A stretch of 64,000 nucleotides of DNA, taken from positions 7,670,041-7,734,040 of the forward strand of contig NC_134279.1 of NCBI RefSeq assembly GCF_949628215.1, in the 5' to 3' direction. The DNA comes from Phalacrocorax aristotelis (Eukaryota; Chordata; Aves; Suliformes; Phalacrocoracidae). The notes under the pieces were generated by a model, which was not told where the DNA came from, made no database searches, and saw nothing but the letters and a program-made list of their open reading frames with translations. The position numbers and the translations under genes were made by a program. This document shows positions 20,201-32,795 of this stretch, piece by piece; within the stretch, counting starts at the first letter, position 1; the number at the start of each line of letters is the position of its first letter.

Positions 20201-22772
20201 TGGCAGTGATCCTGATCTCTGGGTGACAGCGTTTGGGTATGTGGGAAACTAGGTAGGAGCCTAAATAATACATGTTACTTGCGGGGCTAGAAACCATAGA
20301 GCCATATCCTATGGCCTTCTAATTAAAACTCTTTATTTCCACAGATTTATTCTGTGGGCCTTACTAAATAGATCAGCCTTGGGTTTCTAATGGTGACTAT
20401 TTGAGGAGGAATGTAGCCTTTGTTACTCTGAATAGTTGGGAGCAGATTACCGGGCTGCCAATTTCCTGTTGCCTTTCAGAGCTGCAATTTGAGCCCTATT
20501 TGCTCCTGGCTCTTGCACAATTGAAAACAATGGGTGGCTTCTTTCAGGTTTCACTTCAGAGCTCTTAGAAACTGGGGAAGTGGCAAAAGCCCTACTTTAC
20601 AGGTAATTAACAATAGATAATGTTTGCTCTGCGGTTTTTCCTTTTTTTTTTTTTTTAAAAAAAAAGAAAGCTGATAAAGGTGGAAGCACACAGCGAGGTC
20701 CCAATGTAGATACCGCGCAAGTAGTCTTGTGGATGCAGTCCCAGACATAACCCTGGCAAGATGATGGTACTGGGTCAATAAACGAAAAAGCAGAGCAGGA
20801 GAGCTGCTGGGTTGCAAGCAATGCTGAAGGCTAAGCAGCAAAGTCTGGACCAGCTCCCGGTCTCAGTCAGCCCAGTATGTGAGGGTTTACTGCTGTGAAC
20901 CTGCTCTTTGATTTAGGGCCCTTTTTATTGTAGTCTCTATCTCCTTTATTAGGTGCACGCTTCTCATACCTGTTGACGTTTATGTAGGATAGTTAAATGT
21001 TTTCTTGTGTATATTCAGTTCTAGGAAACCACCTGCCCTGGAAAGTTTATCTTAAATACAGAAGCTTGTTTTACCACATACAGATATAAGCACCTGTTGT
21101 TTAACTTTATCTTGTTAATGGGGAGCTGTGGGCACATAAGAAGACGATGCCAAAAAGATGCTCTTGTGCCCTTATTAGTTTTTATCTAAAAATGGGTTGA
21201 GGCAGACAGAAAATGTCTAAACTGGGATGCTCAGGCTCCTTACGGGTAGCAGGGAAGAGATATCAGACATCAGAATAAGACTCATCTAACCTCAGAAGCA
21301 AACGTCCTCTCTGGACACTGTAGGCTGTGAGGGAGGATGCTGGCAAGTTTTGAAAAAAGAAATGGGAAAAATAAAAATGGACCTTTGAACACACTGATTG
21401 CAGAAATTTCTCTTCGGGCGTGTAGAGCTAACTATTTATTCAGCCTTGCTGTGTATGCAGAAACTTCCTGAGGACACAGGAGGTTCGTGCGCACACATAA
21501 TGTAGTTGCCTAGTATGTAAATGTAAATGCCCACTTGCATTCTGTATCTGCCAACCTCGTGTGTGCAAAAACTGGAGGAGAGGTGGAAAAGCCTGCGCCG
21601 GTAAAACCTGCTCAGGTGAATCCTGGCTAATATAAGCAGCACTACTGCAATTTTTGCTCTGGGTGAAACTGTTAGCAAACCATACGTGCGCTCGGTGTCT
21701 CTCCTACGTTTGCCCTCCCAAGGCAGCTTCTGGTCTGGTTTGGTTTGTCTCTTTCTCAACGAGGGCCCAGTTTGGCGGTGGGACTGCTGGCCTGAGAGGT
21801 TGCTGCCTCCTTTGGTAATGCTGATGCAGCTGGGTACCCAGGTGACAGGAAGGGAAGGGACTTCTTGTGCTCGACTTTGGTGGTAGGGGAAATGTCTTTA
21901 GGGCTACCTCTCTGTGTGAAATGTGCTCTCAGGCTCTGAGGCAGTCATCTGCTCTCCTTCCTTACTTCCCTTCCTGAAGACACAGCTTTGGAGGTGGTTA
22001 CTGAGACTGCAGACATGGACATAGGGCTACGAGCCAAAAAAAGGGAGGTATCTAGCAGCACCTGGGGAAATTCTGTCTGTGCACTCCACCCGCATGCATT
22101 TGAACAAATAAGCAAAGTATTAAAAAAGAAATGAAAACAAGAAGCAGTTCTGCACTTTATGCCTGTGTTTGAGTTTCCCATGAGGCTTGTAGAATTTCAT
22201 TGGCTTTAACTGTGAACATGACTTTTGCTTCTTGTTCTCACCATCTGCAAGACTTGGAAAAAACTGACTCAATAACCTACTTCTGTTTCTCCTCCTTCCT
22301 GTCGTAGCTGCCCTTCTTACCTCTACAACTTCAGTGATATCTTTTAGACTGTGAATCTTGCAATAGAAACTATCCCTGACGAAAAAAAGGATGGGAGAGT
22401 TGCAACACTTTGGATGTACGTCTTCTCCAGAGCGGGAGCAGGTGGATGGATGGCCATGCCCTCTGTTGCTGATCCTCATCGGGAGCTCTGAAAAAGAGGA
22501 GGGAGAGGTTCTGAGCAGAGCTAAGCTGTAAAATTGCCTTGCTGGTAGTTTTGTTACAGGATTGTGATTATTTCCTCCTTTCTCCAGTTCTTTGCAGATA
22601 TTTTAGGAAGATACAGGAGATATACTTGAAAAAATTTTCCTTTCTTTGGAAAACCATGATACATTTTAGCAGAGGTTCAATAATTTTGGCTTTTGCTACT
22701 ACTGCTCCTAAATCTTGTACCTTCTTGTGAGGGAACGTGAGCTTCTGTAGCACTAGATGTATTTACACGTGA
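14250..22772. other. Intergenic gene-desert segment, no gene recognised
   Basis: AT-rich DNA downstream of SPRY1. Open frames are short, overlap on both strands and match nothing I know. Notable content is limited to poly-A/T runs (15410-15422, 20150-20164, 20641-20665) and a G run near 20167. No RNA gene or recognisable transposon was found. Confidence 0.55.
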
Positions 22773-22809
22773 CTTGCATTTACAATATAGTTGTATTTGT
22801 AAATGCAAG
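22773..22809. repeat. Perfect 13-bp inverted repeat with 11-base loop
   Basis: CTTGCATTTACAA at 22773-22785 is exactly complementary to TTGTAAATGCAAG at 22797-22809. The loop is 22786-22796. Perfect arms of this length are unlikely by chance at such short spacing. The hairpin is short for a pre-miRNA and could be a remnant of a palindromic transposon end. Confidence 0.85.
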
Positions 22810-25800
22810 CTGCTTTGGACTACAACAGTCCACTTAATCCAGCTCCCCTGTTCTCTACTTCATTCTCTCCAGCAGTGTAAGCACCTCCTGCGTGCCTGTG
22901 CTTAGTTTTCAGGTTTATTAGGGTCTGTTCTCCGGAGGGGAAGCAGAACTAGCCCTCGGTGAGCAGCGTGCAGCTGCAGAGATCAGGCTGCCGCACCTCT
23001 GGGGACCCGGTGCTGTTAGAGACCTTCCCAGGTACGTGCCCATCACCTTTCCCACCTGCGACTCTGCAACAGCACTTCCACTTGCCCTCGGAAAGCCACA
23101 GGCTTCCCGCAGATGTTCGAATGTGCCCTGGACGTTGCAGGTCTCTTTCTTTAAAAGGTAACTAAGCACCCATTGCTAAACCTTGTAGGAATCATGATGT
23201 GTCTGCTCTCTTCCTTGGACAGCTGAGAGATTCTCTTGTAAGGTTCAAATCTGAAAGTCACGAATGCGAACTTTTAGCACATCCCGGTAAATGTGGCAAG
23301 GATTGCCTCACTGGTACAGGTAAGGGAAATACCAGCCAAAGCAGGAGGGTGCCCATCTCCTGTTTATTTTCTTCCTCTTTCAAACGGAATTTATACCAAA
23401 GAATCCAGGAGTTCCTAATTTACATTCCGTTGTTGTGGAAGTGGGTGTATGTGGAGGTTACCTGAACCAGCCTGTGTTTGTACACCTGAGAGGACAAAAA
23501 TGCACTTTGTAGGTTCAATGGCTCCATGTAGAAGAACAGAGAAACAAGTGCATTGGATTTAGCTGCAAATTCAGCTTAACGGGTCCTGTGCGGTGGGAGC
23601 CTGGAGTGATGCTCACCAGTCCGTGTAAGGGCTACTTAAAATGTGGCCTTGTTCTCTGGACGATGCAATCTCAAAATTTCTGAAAATCAAGTTAACTTGG
23701 TTCCTATGTAAGGATTTCAGAAACTAACTAAAGGCTACTGCCTTTAAAAACAGTGACCTTGGAAGTCCATTTTGCCTGTAATCGGTAGCTTGAAATGGTC
23801 GAGATAAAGCCAAGTATTGCCTCCCATGTATAAGGGCCACAGCAGTGAGAGAGGAGCTGGGAACGGAATGATTGCAGTGGTGCGAATGAAGAGGAGCACT
23901 TAGATGCAGGGTTTTTTGTCTATCTATATGCTTCCCACTTGACATTTTGTAAACCTTAATACTCTTAAAATTCACTTTGAAGTGTCATTGAAGCTAATTA
24001 CACCAACTGGAAGGAAAGTGATTTTATGTTTTATGTATGGTCAAGAACTTTGCATCAAGAGAACGTAATTATAACCCCTTTTTTTTTTTCAATTATCTTC
24101 CACCTGGAACTCAACACCATAGGCATTCACTGCATTTTTTACTTCTGTTACGGGGGTAAGGGCATTTTTTTCCCATTATAAATACACTAATTTTCCGTCA
24201 AACAACTCTGCTGCCTTTTCCTGGCAGGGGACGATACTGCTGATCTGTACTTCTCAGCACAGTAGTTGTCTTAGAATTGCTGAGATAAAATATATGTTTT
24301 CCCCTTATTTAATAATTATTTACCATTTTACTGTGACTATCATTTCTTAGCACACACAGGTTAGAGTACAGGAGCCCGGCTGGTGCCTCTCGACTGGACT
24401 AGCTCTTATGTTCTTGCTGCCCAGCTTAATAAGGGTATCACGGAGCAAGAGGAGAGCCTAAGCTTATGTTTTAATCAGAAGAAAAGTCAAACCAATGCAA
24501 CTGAGCCAGGCTCAAGCGTTGTCTCTACGCAGCACCTCTTCCCACAAGCATTGCCACTGCCGGGGACTGTCTCTGCCGAACGAACCTCTCGTCTGACCTG
24601 GAGGGTGCTGTGGCCCGATAATCTGTTTTGGTAATTGGGTTGATGTTGCTAGACTGCATCCCTGACTCTTTCAGTATTGACTTTCTCTATAAATAAATCA
24701 CTGGTATAAACTGCATGGCAGGCTTGCAAAGACGGCCAAAATGAAAACCTTGATGGGAGGGAGTTAGTTTCTGTTAGCTAGGTTCCTCACCGAGCTAGGG
24801 CCATGTGAAAGCCTTGCTGTGTAGGCTGAGATTCTGCTCTGCTACTAGATACTCAGCTTTCTGACAGCTGACGGCCAGGCTGGCTGCCTGGGCTGCTTCT
24901 GCAATCCGAAGGATGAGAAAGGTAGGACTGGAGGGTGATTCAGCTCAGCCTAAGGTTGGTGGGGTGAAGCTCTCAGTGGAGGTACCTCGCTCTAATGGCT
25001 TGGCTGTTGAGGAATCGTAGCTGAACAGATAAAAGTAGATGCCTAATATTTAGGTGGCTGAATTTAAGTGAGGCAAATCCCACCCGCCACCACTTAAACT
25101 CAGTGAAGCCCTTTTTTTCTTACCCCCCCCTTTTCTTTCGCGTCTTCCTCTGGCTTGCTTTCCGACTGTCACTGAGACATGTTGGCAAAGGGTCTTTGTG
25201 TCTCTTCGAAAGTGTTTATGGAAAATAGAATTAATGATAAAAATATCTCCCGTGACACAAGCTGTATGACAGAAAACCCTTTCCTCCTCCTACTTTTGCA
25301 TTCTGTGGGCACAGAGATGATATGTGGGTATATTTGCATATGTACTCAGCCTAAACCAAACTTTTTCCTTTCTTACATCTAAAATCTCCGCAGTGCATTT
25401 TGGCAGACTGTTCTGTTTGTCAGCCTTGCTCCTACGTGATGTTCTGCTGCAGAAAATGATGCCTCCATCATGTTTTTTCAGAGGATGTAAATTTGCCAGA
25501 ACAAATGATGGGCAGAGGAATGCCCGACAACCGCGTTTTGATTTTATGTAACCTTTACAATATCCTCTCACTATGCCTCCCAGATAAGTAAGTGGTATGC
25601 CAAAAAAAGAGAATAGTTAAAGCTTCTAATGATCTCATCCGATCTCTCTGTTTTAAACAAGGCGCTTTTTGATGGGTTACGAGACATGACATCAGAGTTC
25701 TCGGTTGCATGCCTGCAGCATACTGGCGGGAGCCTGCAGCTACGGCGGTAAGCATCCCGCAGAGGTGAACCCAGTCACTGCGTAGTAAGGGCTAAAGACA

Positions 25801-28800
25801 GAAGAAGTGCGAGGGACGACAGCAGCAAAGCAATGGATAAGTTGCACGAGGTTGTGCAACGAGACACCACAGTCAGAAGAGCAGATTTATTTTTTTTTTT
25901 TTTAATTCCCTGAGCTGGTTTGAGCCTTGGCTGAGATGCAAGTGTGAGGGGAGGTCAGCAGACCCTCAGACCCTAGGTCTTCCTTCTGTAGGGACACCTC
26001 TCACTCCTCTGACAATAAGCAGAGGTGGAACCTCTTGCATGGTTGTCTTGTCTTGAGAAAAAAAACTGCTGTCCTGATGAACTGTGATCTTATTTATGTA
26101 TGTAGGCAGCAGTGTGAATGAAAACACTAAGCCAGGAAGATCTGCCTTCAAATCTCAACCTTGTTCAGGGACAACAAGCAAGACATCCCATCTTCTTGCC
26201 TTTCCACACAGTATGGGTAATTCTGACCATAATGGGTATTTTATGAGACGTTACTGCTCTGTGTTGGTATTGTATTTCAACAACACACTGCAAAATTATT
26301 ACTTGTGTACCTGAGTTGTAAGAAGTAATTTTTAATTCTGCTTTCTGGAGGTGTTAGTAAGAAGGGAGCGTGCAAAGGGAACCATTGGGTGCAAAAATGA
26401 TGGTCTCAAAGGTGACTGTTTTGAAGGCTTATATATCCTCATCTAAGTTTTTGGAAGACACTTGAGATTTTATCTGCTATTATTTAGAGATAGCGCTCTT
26501 CCTGGCATTTTTGGATAAGTGGGTAACATTTGATCTTACTTGCCCATCCTTCCCCGCCTTTGCACACCATCTCACCATTCTATACTCCACAGAGCAAGGC
26601 TGAGGCTTTTGTGCAACATAATGTATACCTCTTTCTTCAGACACCACCTTAATTTTAAAGCAGTGTCTCCCCAATAGGACTGCCATGGGGCATGAAAAGG
26701 GCTGGAAGCTGAAGGCTATAAGGCTCAAACATAACTGGAATTAAGCACTTCCCCAGGTGAAGGCCACAGGAGCCAGATCTCGTCAGGATATGGTTATAAA
26801 GGGGGTAATTTGGGTGGAGGTGGCTCTGTCTCTTTTGCCCTCCTGCACTGCAAACGCAGGGGATGATCTGTAAGGCCAGGTCAGAGGTAGAGGCGGGCCG
26901 CTAACATAGCTCCTGCACCTTGGCTTCAATAGTTGGAGAAGAGGGATTAGGCAAAGCCCCCTTTTTACAGCTGATCTCTACAGGACAGGTTAAAACCACA
27001 AGGACTCACTGGCAGTTAAAATCAGGCCAGGGTGGCACTGCTGGAGCAACGGGACTTTGGCAGTTCTCCCATACCAGTGGAGTGGTCTCCAGTTGTTCTC
27101 TTTGTCCTGTCCTTGAGCTCTTCCTCGAGGATAAATAGTCTTAGGATTTTATCTCTGTCAGAGTCCAGATCCCCAGGTCTGTGATCTTCTTGGAAGGACC
27201 AGCAGCAGGACTTGTTCCAGTATCAGCAGCGCCTTGCCGACCAGCTGGCTTGGCAGTGTTTGCTCTTTTTGGGACAGCCACGTGGTTTCCCTTCTCAGGC
27301 CGCTGGGGCCTTTGCACAGCAGTGGGTCCTATTGCTGCCTCACAGGACTGCTCTGCAAACCCTAATACTGCTCGAGTACATGGCGTGATGCCACCCGTTC
27401 CCCAACCACTCACCTGGCCTGCTGGTTGCAGCCACCCGTCTGAATCTGTCTTCTTCTTGCCCGCCTTGGTCTTTCCTTGATGCCCCTGTGACGTTATCCT
27501 TGCCACTAGTTCCTACTCCTTCCTGGATGGATGGATGTAGTTCTAGTCCTGTCTCCTCCTCATCCCAGCCCTTGTGGTAGAGGTATTTGGGCTCCCTGGC
27601 CCTTGCCTGTGCATACCTGCTCTGGTACCCCTGGGTAATGGAGGGCTGTGACCCTTAGCCAGGCTCCTGATGACATTTCTTGTCTAAAGAGTCTCAGCTT
27701 CAAATTCCTAGGGGAGAAATAGTTTCTGCTGCTTGTTTCTAGTAGCTTCAGCTCAGTCCAGGCATACAGAGGAGATGCTACCTGGCAAAGGGAAACAGGT
27801 GAAAGCACTTAGTCATCTGCAATCATTTCCTTAACAAAAGGACTTGATATTGTCAGCTGGTGCATAGCCTAGGGGTTATATTCTTATCTAGGCCTAGGCA
27901 GGAAACCATATGATTTACAACTGGATGTAAGAAATAGTGATTGCATGCCTAATCTGTGCAGTAGATTACTGGAATATATTTCCCTCAGGGTACAAACCTA
28001 AAGGATCCCAAATCAGCAAGACAGAGCAGTGCACGTGTGGGTTGTTGGCTAAGCATGTTAGGATACTGAGAACACGGTAGACTAACGCTCCAGAGTCTGT
28101 AAATTCAGGGTAAAACGAAAAAATTCTGCCCTGAAAGCTCTGAGCAACCAGAGGCTCTTGGGGCAGGCTCATTTCTGCCCCTTGAGAGCAGCTGTGTTAC
28201 TTCACAAAATCAGTAGGTGCAAATTTACCACAGCTGAGGGGACGCCCAGGACAAAGGCCTTTCCTTATATGTAGGAGTATTAAGTAGGTTTGTTCTTCTT
28301 GATCCACCTCAAAGTCTGTCTTGATTTTCTTTAGGGTTGCTATAGTACCTGCAGCCTTAAACCCAGTGGGATTAGCCTAGGAGAGGTGTGCTGTGCTCCC
28401 ACGTGCCTTCTGGAGTCCTGCTGCCTTTTTTGCTGGAGCAGCGCTGGAGTGCATGGCATTGGTGAGTCTCTGCTAGAGTACTGGATACTGTAGTGTGCAC
28501 TTTCAAAAGTGTGTTGGTAATAAAACTGGCCTGTGATCAAGCTACAGGGTTTTTTTGGCATGTGAATTTACAGTATCAGCTTTCTGCAAAATGCTCGTTT
28601 GGAGTCTGCCAGATAGACCACATAGAGGTACTTACCAAATGAGGATGCACTTATTCTTTGTTGGGTGCCTAACTAGAGATGGGCCTTGTCCAGGACAGGG
28701 GCTTTGAGTGGCTTTTGTGATACAAATGGTGCATGTTTAAAACCTTGCAAGCCCTGTATGTGGCTGGGAATGGGAAGCTGTTTGTTTGAGGGTATTAACT

Positions 28801-31800
28801 GTCTGATAGTATGCCTTGCCTGCATCGAGGTGGCCCCAGGAGCTGGGTAGCTTGGAAATGCCACTTGCAATTAAAACCTGTATTTTCAAGTGCAACTCTG
28901 CTGTTTGTTCATGCTGAGAGGGGTTTTCTATCTTTCAGAGTCTTTTGGTCGCTGGGCTGCACTTAATAGGATGAGAATTATTTTTTTTCCTTCTTTCCCC
29001 CTTGAACCACAAAGCTGCCAACCTAGCCAAGAAAGAGGCTTGTAATTAACACTAAGTGAAGTGGAAACCAGGGCAGCCGCTCAGCGTAGGGCTAGTGGGG
29101 CATGCTCTGATCTCAAAGAATGCTGGTGTAGCTCTGAAATAACTGTGGGTCTCTGGGATTTTAGTCATGGTATATGTGAGTAGAAACTGCCCCCACTGCA
29201 GCAAAGATGTTTGTCTCTGTTGTGACTGGAATATGACTATTGTACCACTGGGCCAGGGAAGCATCCCTTTGGGCACTCCAGGAAAGGCTAGATTTGCTTC
29301 TTTTTAAAAGCTCGGTGTAAGTTCCTGTTGTAGGTTGGGGCTGTGATCTTCCTGATGGTAACTTCATCAACTAGCTGTGATTAGATGGGGGTCACGTTTT
29401 CTTAGATATCTCCATCTGCTTGCACAGAACTTTGTTGTACCAATAAGTGGTTTCACTTTCTGAAGTGATGAAAGTGGCTGTTAATGCAGCAGCAGTCTTA
29501 ACCTGAGGCTCACCTGCTTTAAATTTGGATTTTTTTTTTCCCCCACCTTCAGGTTGTTTTCCCACTGGCTTTGCAAAGCAAGTGGAATGTAGTTTCCATG
29601 CATGCTGTATGGGTTATTCACCTTGCTCTGAGCAACAGGACAGGGTTTTTTGCTCCGCTCTCGAAGAAATAGGGAGTGTAGTGTCTGCGTTTTCCAACAG
29701 CTTCTAGGTGCCTAAAAATCCTCTAGAGAAAAACACCTGTAACTGATTAGAACCCCTTAGTTGGGTAAAACTGAGAATAGATCAGTACTGAGTGGCAGGT
29801 TTGTTTGTGGTTTTGTTTTTTATTTCTTTTTAAACCTACCTTACAGTGGTCCATTTCAACTCCATGGTTTTCCTTCGTTGGCTTTGTGTCTCAAAATGAT
29901 ATTCCACACTTCCATATCTGTTTGATATCTAGTCTTTTCTTGAGACTACAGCAGAAACATTGGTATCTTTTGCATGGTGCCTTAGCTTTGCAGAGCTGTA
30001 GAGAATAAATAGTGCAGCTGTTGCAGTCCTTCGTTGACCATTTGGCCAAACTGCTGTCAGTGGTGGGTTTTTTTCTGTCCTGTAGCAAGTAGTCTATGGC
30101 AGAGGACCTGCTGTGTCATGTTTCTCAGTTTTAACTCTTGCTGTGTGGGCTTTTTGGTGTTGTGTGTTTGGGTTTTTTTTCTGATACAGCTTGATACTTG
30201 GTAGGCTTTGTTTTAAGACGTGTTCAGAATTCTTGAATTTTTCTTCCTTTTTGAAGGTGACCTTACAGAAAATCAATGTAAGGAATATTTCTCTCATCTG
30301 ATGTCTTCATGGACCTCTCTAAAATATACGTTGGTGTTTCCCAGCTGCCTTGGTTTCTCATGCAGATGAGTCCTGCCGAACGGTTTCCTAATGCACCCCG
30401 TTAGGACAAAGGCTCAGTTGTTGTTTTCTGTTGATAAACTGGACATTTAGCTGCTTCGTTTCCCCCCTACTACAGCAGGATTAGTCCGTGGCTATTTGCT
30501 CAGGCCCCAATCCTTGGGCTTGCTGGGACAATTGCTCAAGAGGTTCCGATTTAGAAACCAATGAATGTCAAGCTGAGCCTCTGAACTAAACTTCTTTGAG
30601 ATGAGCCAGAGTGACCTGCAGTGAGCTGTAAAGAAGAGTGCAGTGACCCCCTCCCTCCCCTTCCCTTCCCGAAAGGAAAAATATTTCCCAGAGCACTGGG
30701 AACCCTCCTGACTTCCTCTCCTGTGAATTCTGGATTAGTGTGATTTGCATGCTTAAAGTTAATTCACTAGTGAACAGAGGAGGTGTCTGGAAGCTTGAAT
30801 AGATTCAGCTCCTCGCCGCCGAGTGCCAAGGGCCTCCGGTGCGAACCACGTAGCGAGGGAAAGTGAGGACATGTAGGACAACTGCAGGGGTGAAGGGAGG
30901 GAGGAGGGATTGTACCATTTGTACTGAAGTGTTTGCAATTCTGCCCTCCCACAGGCCATGGCAACTGGACTGAATGTAATCTGGCCCTTTTATTTTCTTG
31001 CTTTCATTCAAATGAGGCCATATAACAAGTGGAGAGTGAGAGGAAGGGGGGAAATGCATGAAGTATACATAATAAAGGTGATACGGCTGGAAATGCCATT
31101 TGCCGTTTAAAAACGTGACCAAACTCAGTGTATTGGGTGGGTTGGGAATCTGAGTATGCTCGGTCCCTGGGAGGTTTCTTCTGAAGCAGTCTTTAAAAAC
31201 AAAACAAACAGAAAAGCCCTGTCTGGTTATCCACAGGCCTTGCTCCCTGATAAGAGCCATCTATCATGGCCAAATTAAAATGCGGGCTCTGTCTTGCAGC
31301 TAGCAGTTGGTCAGACACCTCTGTCCGTTGGTAAAGTTCCCTTTCCGATTTCTTGGTGCCTGGGAAAACCGCTTTTAAATTGGGGGTGGGTGGGGGGGGA
31401 AGTTTGAATCATTGCACGGAGTCACTGGCCCCGCTGAGGGGGCTTTCTCTCTCTTCTGAAGAACAGACCACGCACAAAGCCAGATGGTTCCCGTCTGCTG
31501 GCTTTATTCAATGCACTTCCTCCCACAGACGGGAGCCCTTTTGCCCTCCTTCCACCCCCCTCTTTCAAGCATCCACCACTGGGCCTTTCTGTTCTGTGGC
31601 TGGAAATAATCTTTTATTGCCCAGTTGTTCGGAAGTGACCTTTTGCCCTTGATTAGATAGCACCAGGCTCTATCACCGGATTGCTTTTGAGCTGGCAGTT
31701 GCTTTTTTGTGTTCGCTGATCCGGTGTCAGGGAGAACAATGCAAGGCTTTGCAAAATTTTAGTCCGGCTAAGGCCTCATGTGGGATGGCTGGGGGTAGGG

Positions 31801-32687
31801 AGGAATGGCGTTGTATAAAGCAGCCTCACGGACCATGATTAATTATATGAAAACATTTCCTTTAATAAACTGCAAAACAAATTGTGTTTTGGTTTGGTTT
31901 TTATATTCATCTTGTGCACTGATGCAAACTGCTCCGTGCTCCTTTCCAAGCCGTTAGCTATTCGTTGATGGTGAGGAGCAAAACTACTCCTGGTTCTGCC
32001 TCTACGGGGTTTTCATGCCTGGTTGTATAGGCAGGTGAGCTAAAACCAGACCTGAAAACAGGAGGTCCAAACCCTCCAGCTGGTGTTGAGCTTTGAATTG
32101 CTGTGTTTCACTGGCAGAGTGGCCAGAAGAAATATTTCTGGGGAGATGCTCTCAAGCCCTGGAGGGAATGGCTTGTGCTCCTCTCTTCCAAAAAGCAACT
32201 TTGATGGCTTTAGAAATAAGAGGCTTTCCAGTTACCTGTAGAGAGAAAAGAGGTGGTGTTTAAGGAAGGTTAAGGAAATTCTGTAAAATGTAATAAGGAG
32301 AAAAATAGGGGTTTCTAGAGAAATTGTAAAACCTAAAACCTAGAACTGATTGTTCATTATACTTGGCATATTGAGCATATATTCTTATGTTATTTTCTAT
32401 TAAACGTAAAATGTACTGCATCTATTTGGGGTGGTGGTGGTGAGGGTGGGAATCTCTTTCCTAAATAAACTGATAAACTACCCTTGAGCTTCAGCCTAAA
32501 ACCAAACCAAACAAACCCCAAACTCACCTTTCCCCTCTAGCTTGATCTGGACTGAGTTAGAAATAGCAGGAGAGAAGCTGCTGTCCTGCAGGTTATTCAG
32601 TGATCCAAAAGCTATAATCAAGAGGGTTGAGTTAGGTTTTTAAATTAGGTTTTCAATATGTGTTCCAGACTGCTGTCAGTCTGGCAA

Positions 32688-32795
32688 AAAAAAAAACCCC
32701 AAACCCAAAATCGATAACAATAATATTCTCCGCCCCTCCCCCCCCCCCAAAAAAAAGGGGGAAAAAAAATCCCAAACCAAAAAACAAACCCCACA
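32688..32795. repeat. Low-complexity poly-C/poly-A/poly-G block
   Basis: Alternating homopolymers occur, including C11 at about 32738-32748, A8, G5 and A8, followed by AAACC-type repeats. This is simple low-complexity sequence, with no sign of telomeric or satellite periodicity. Confidence 0.75.

Noticed and set aside
30743..30750. Perfect POU octamers (also at 40381, 57203 and 62127)
   Set aside because: About two exact octamers are expected by chance in 64 kb counting both strands, so four are not remarkable by themselves.
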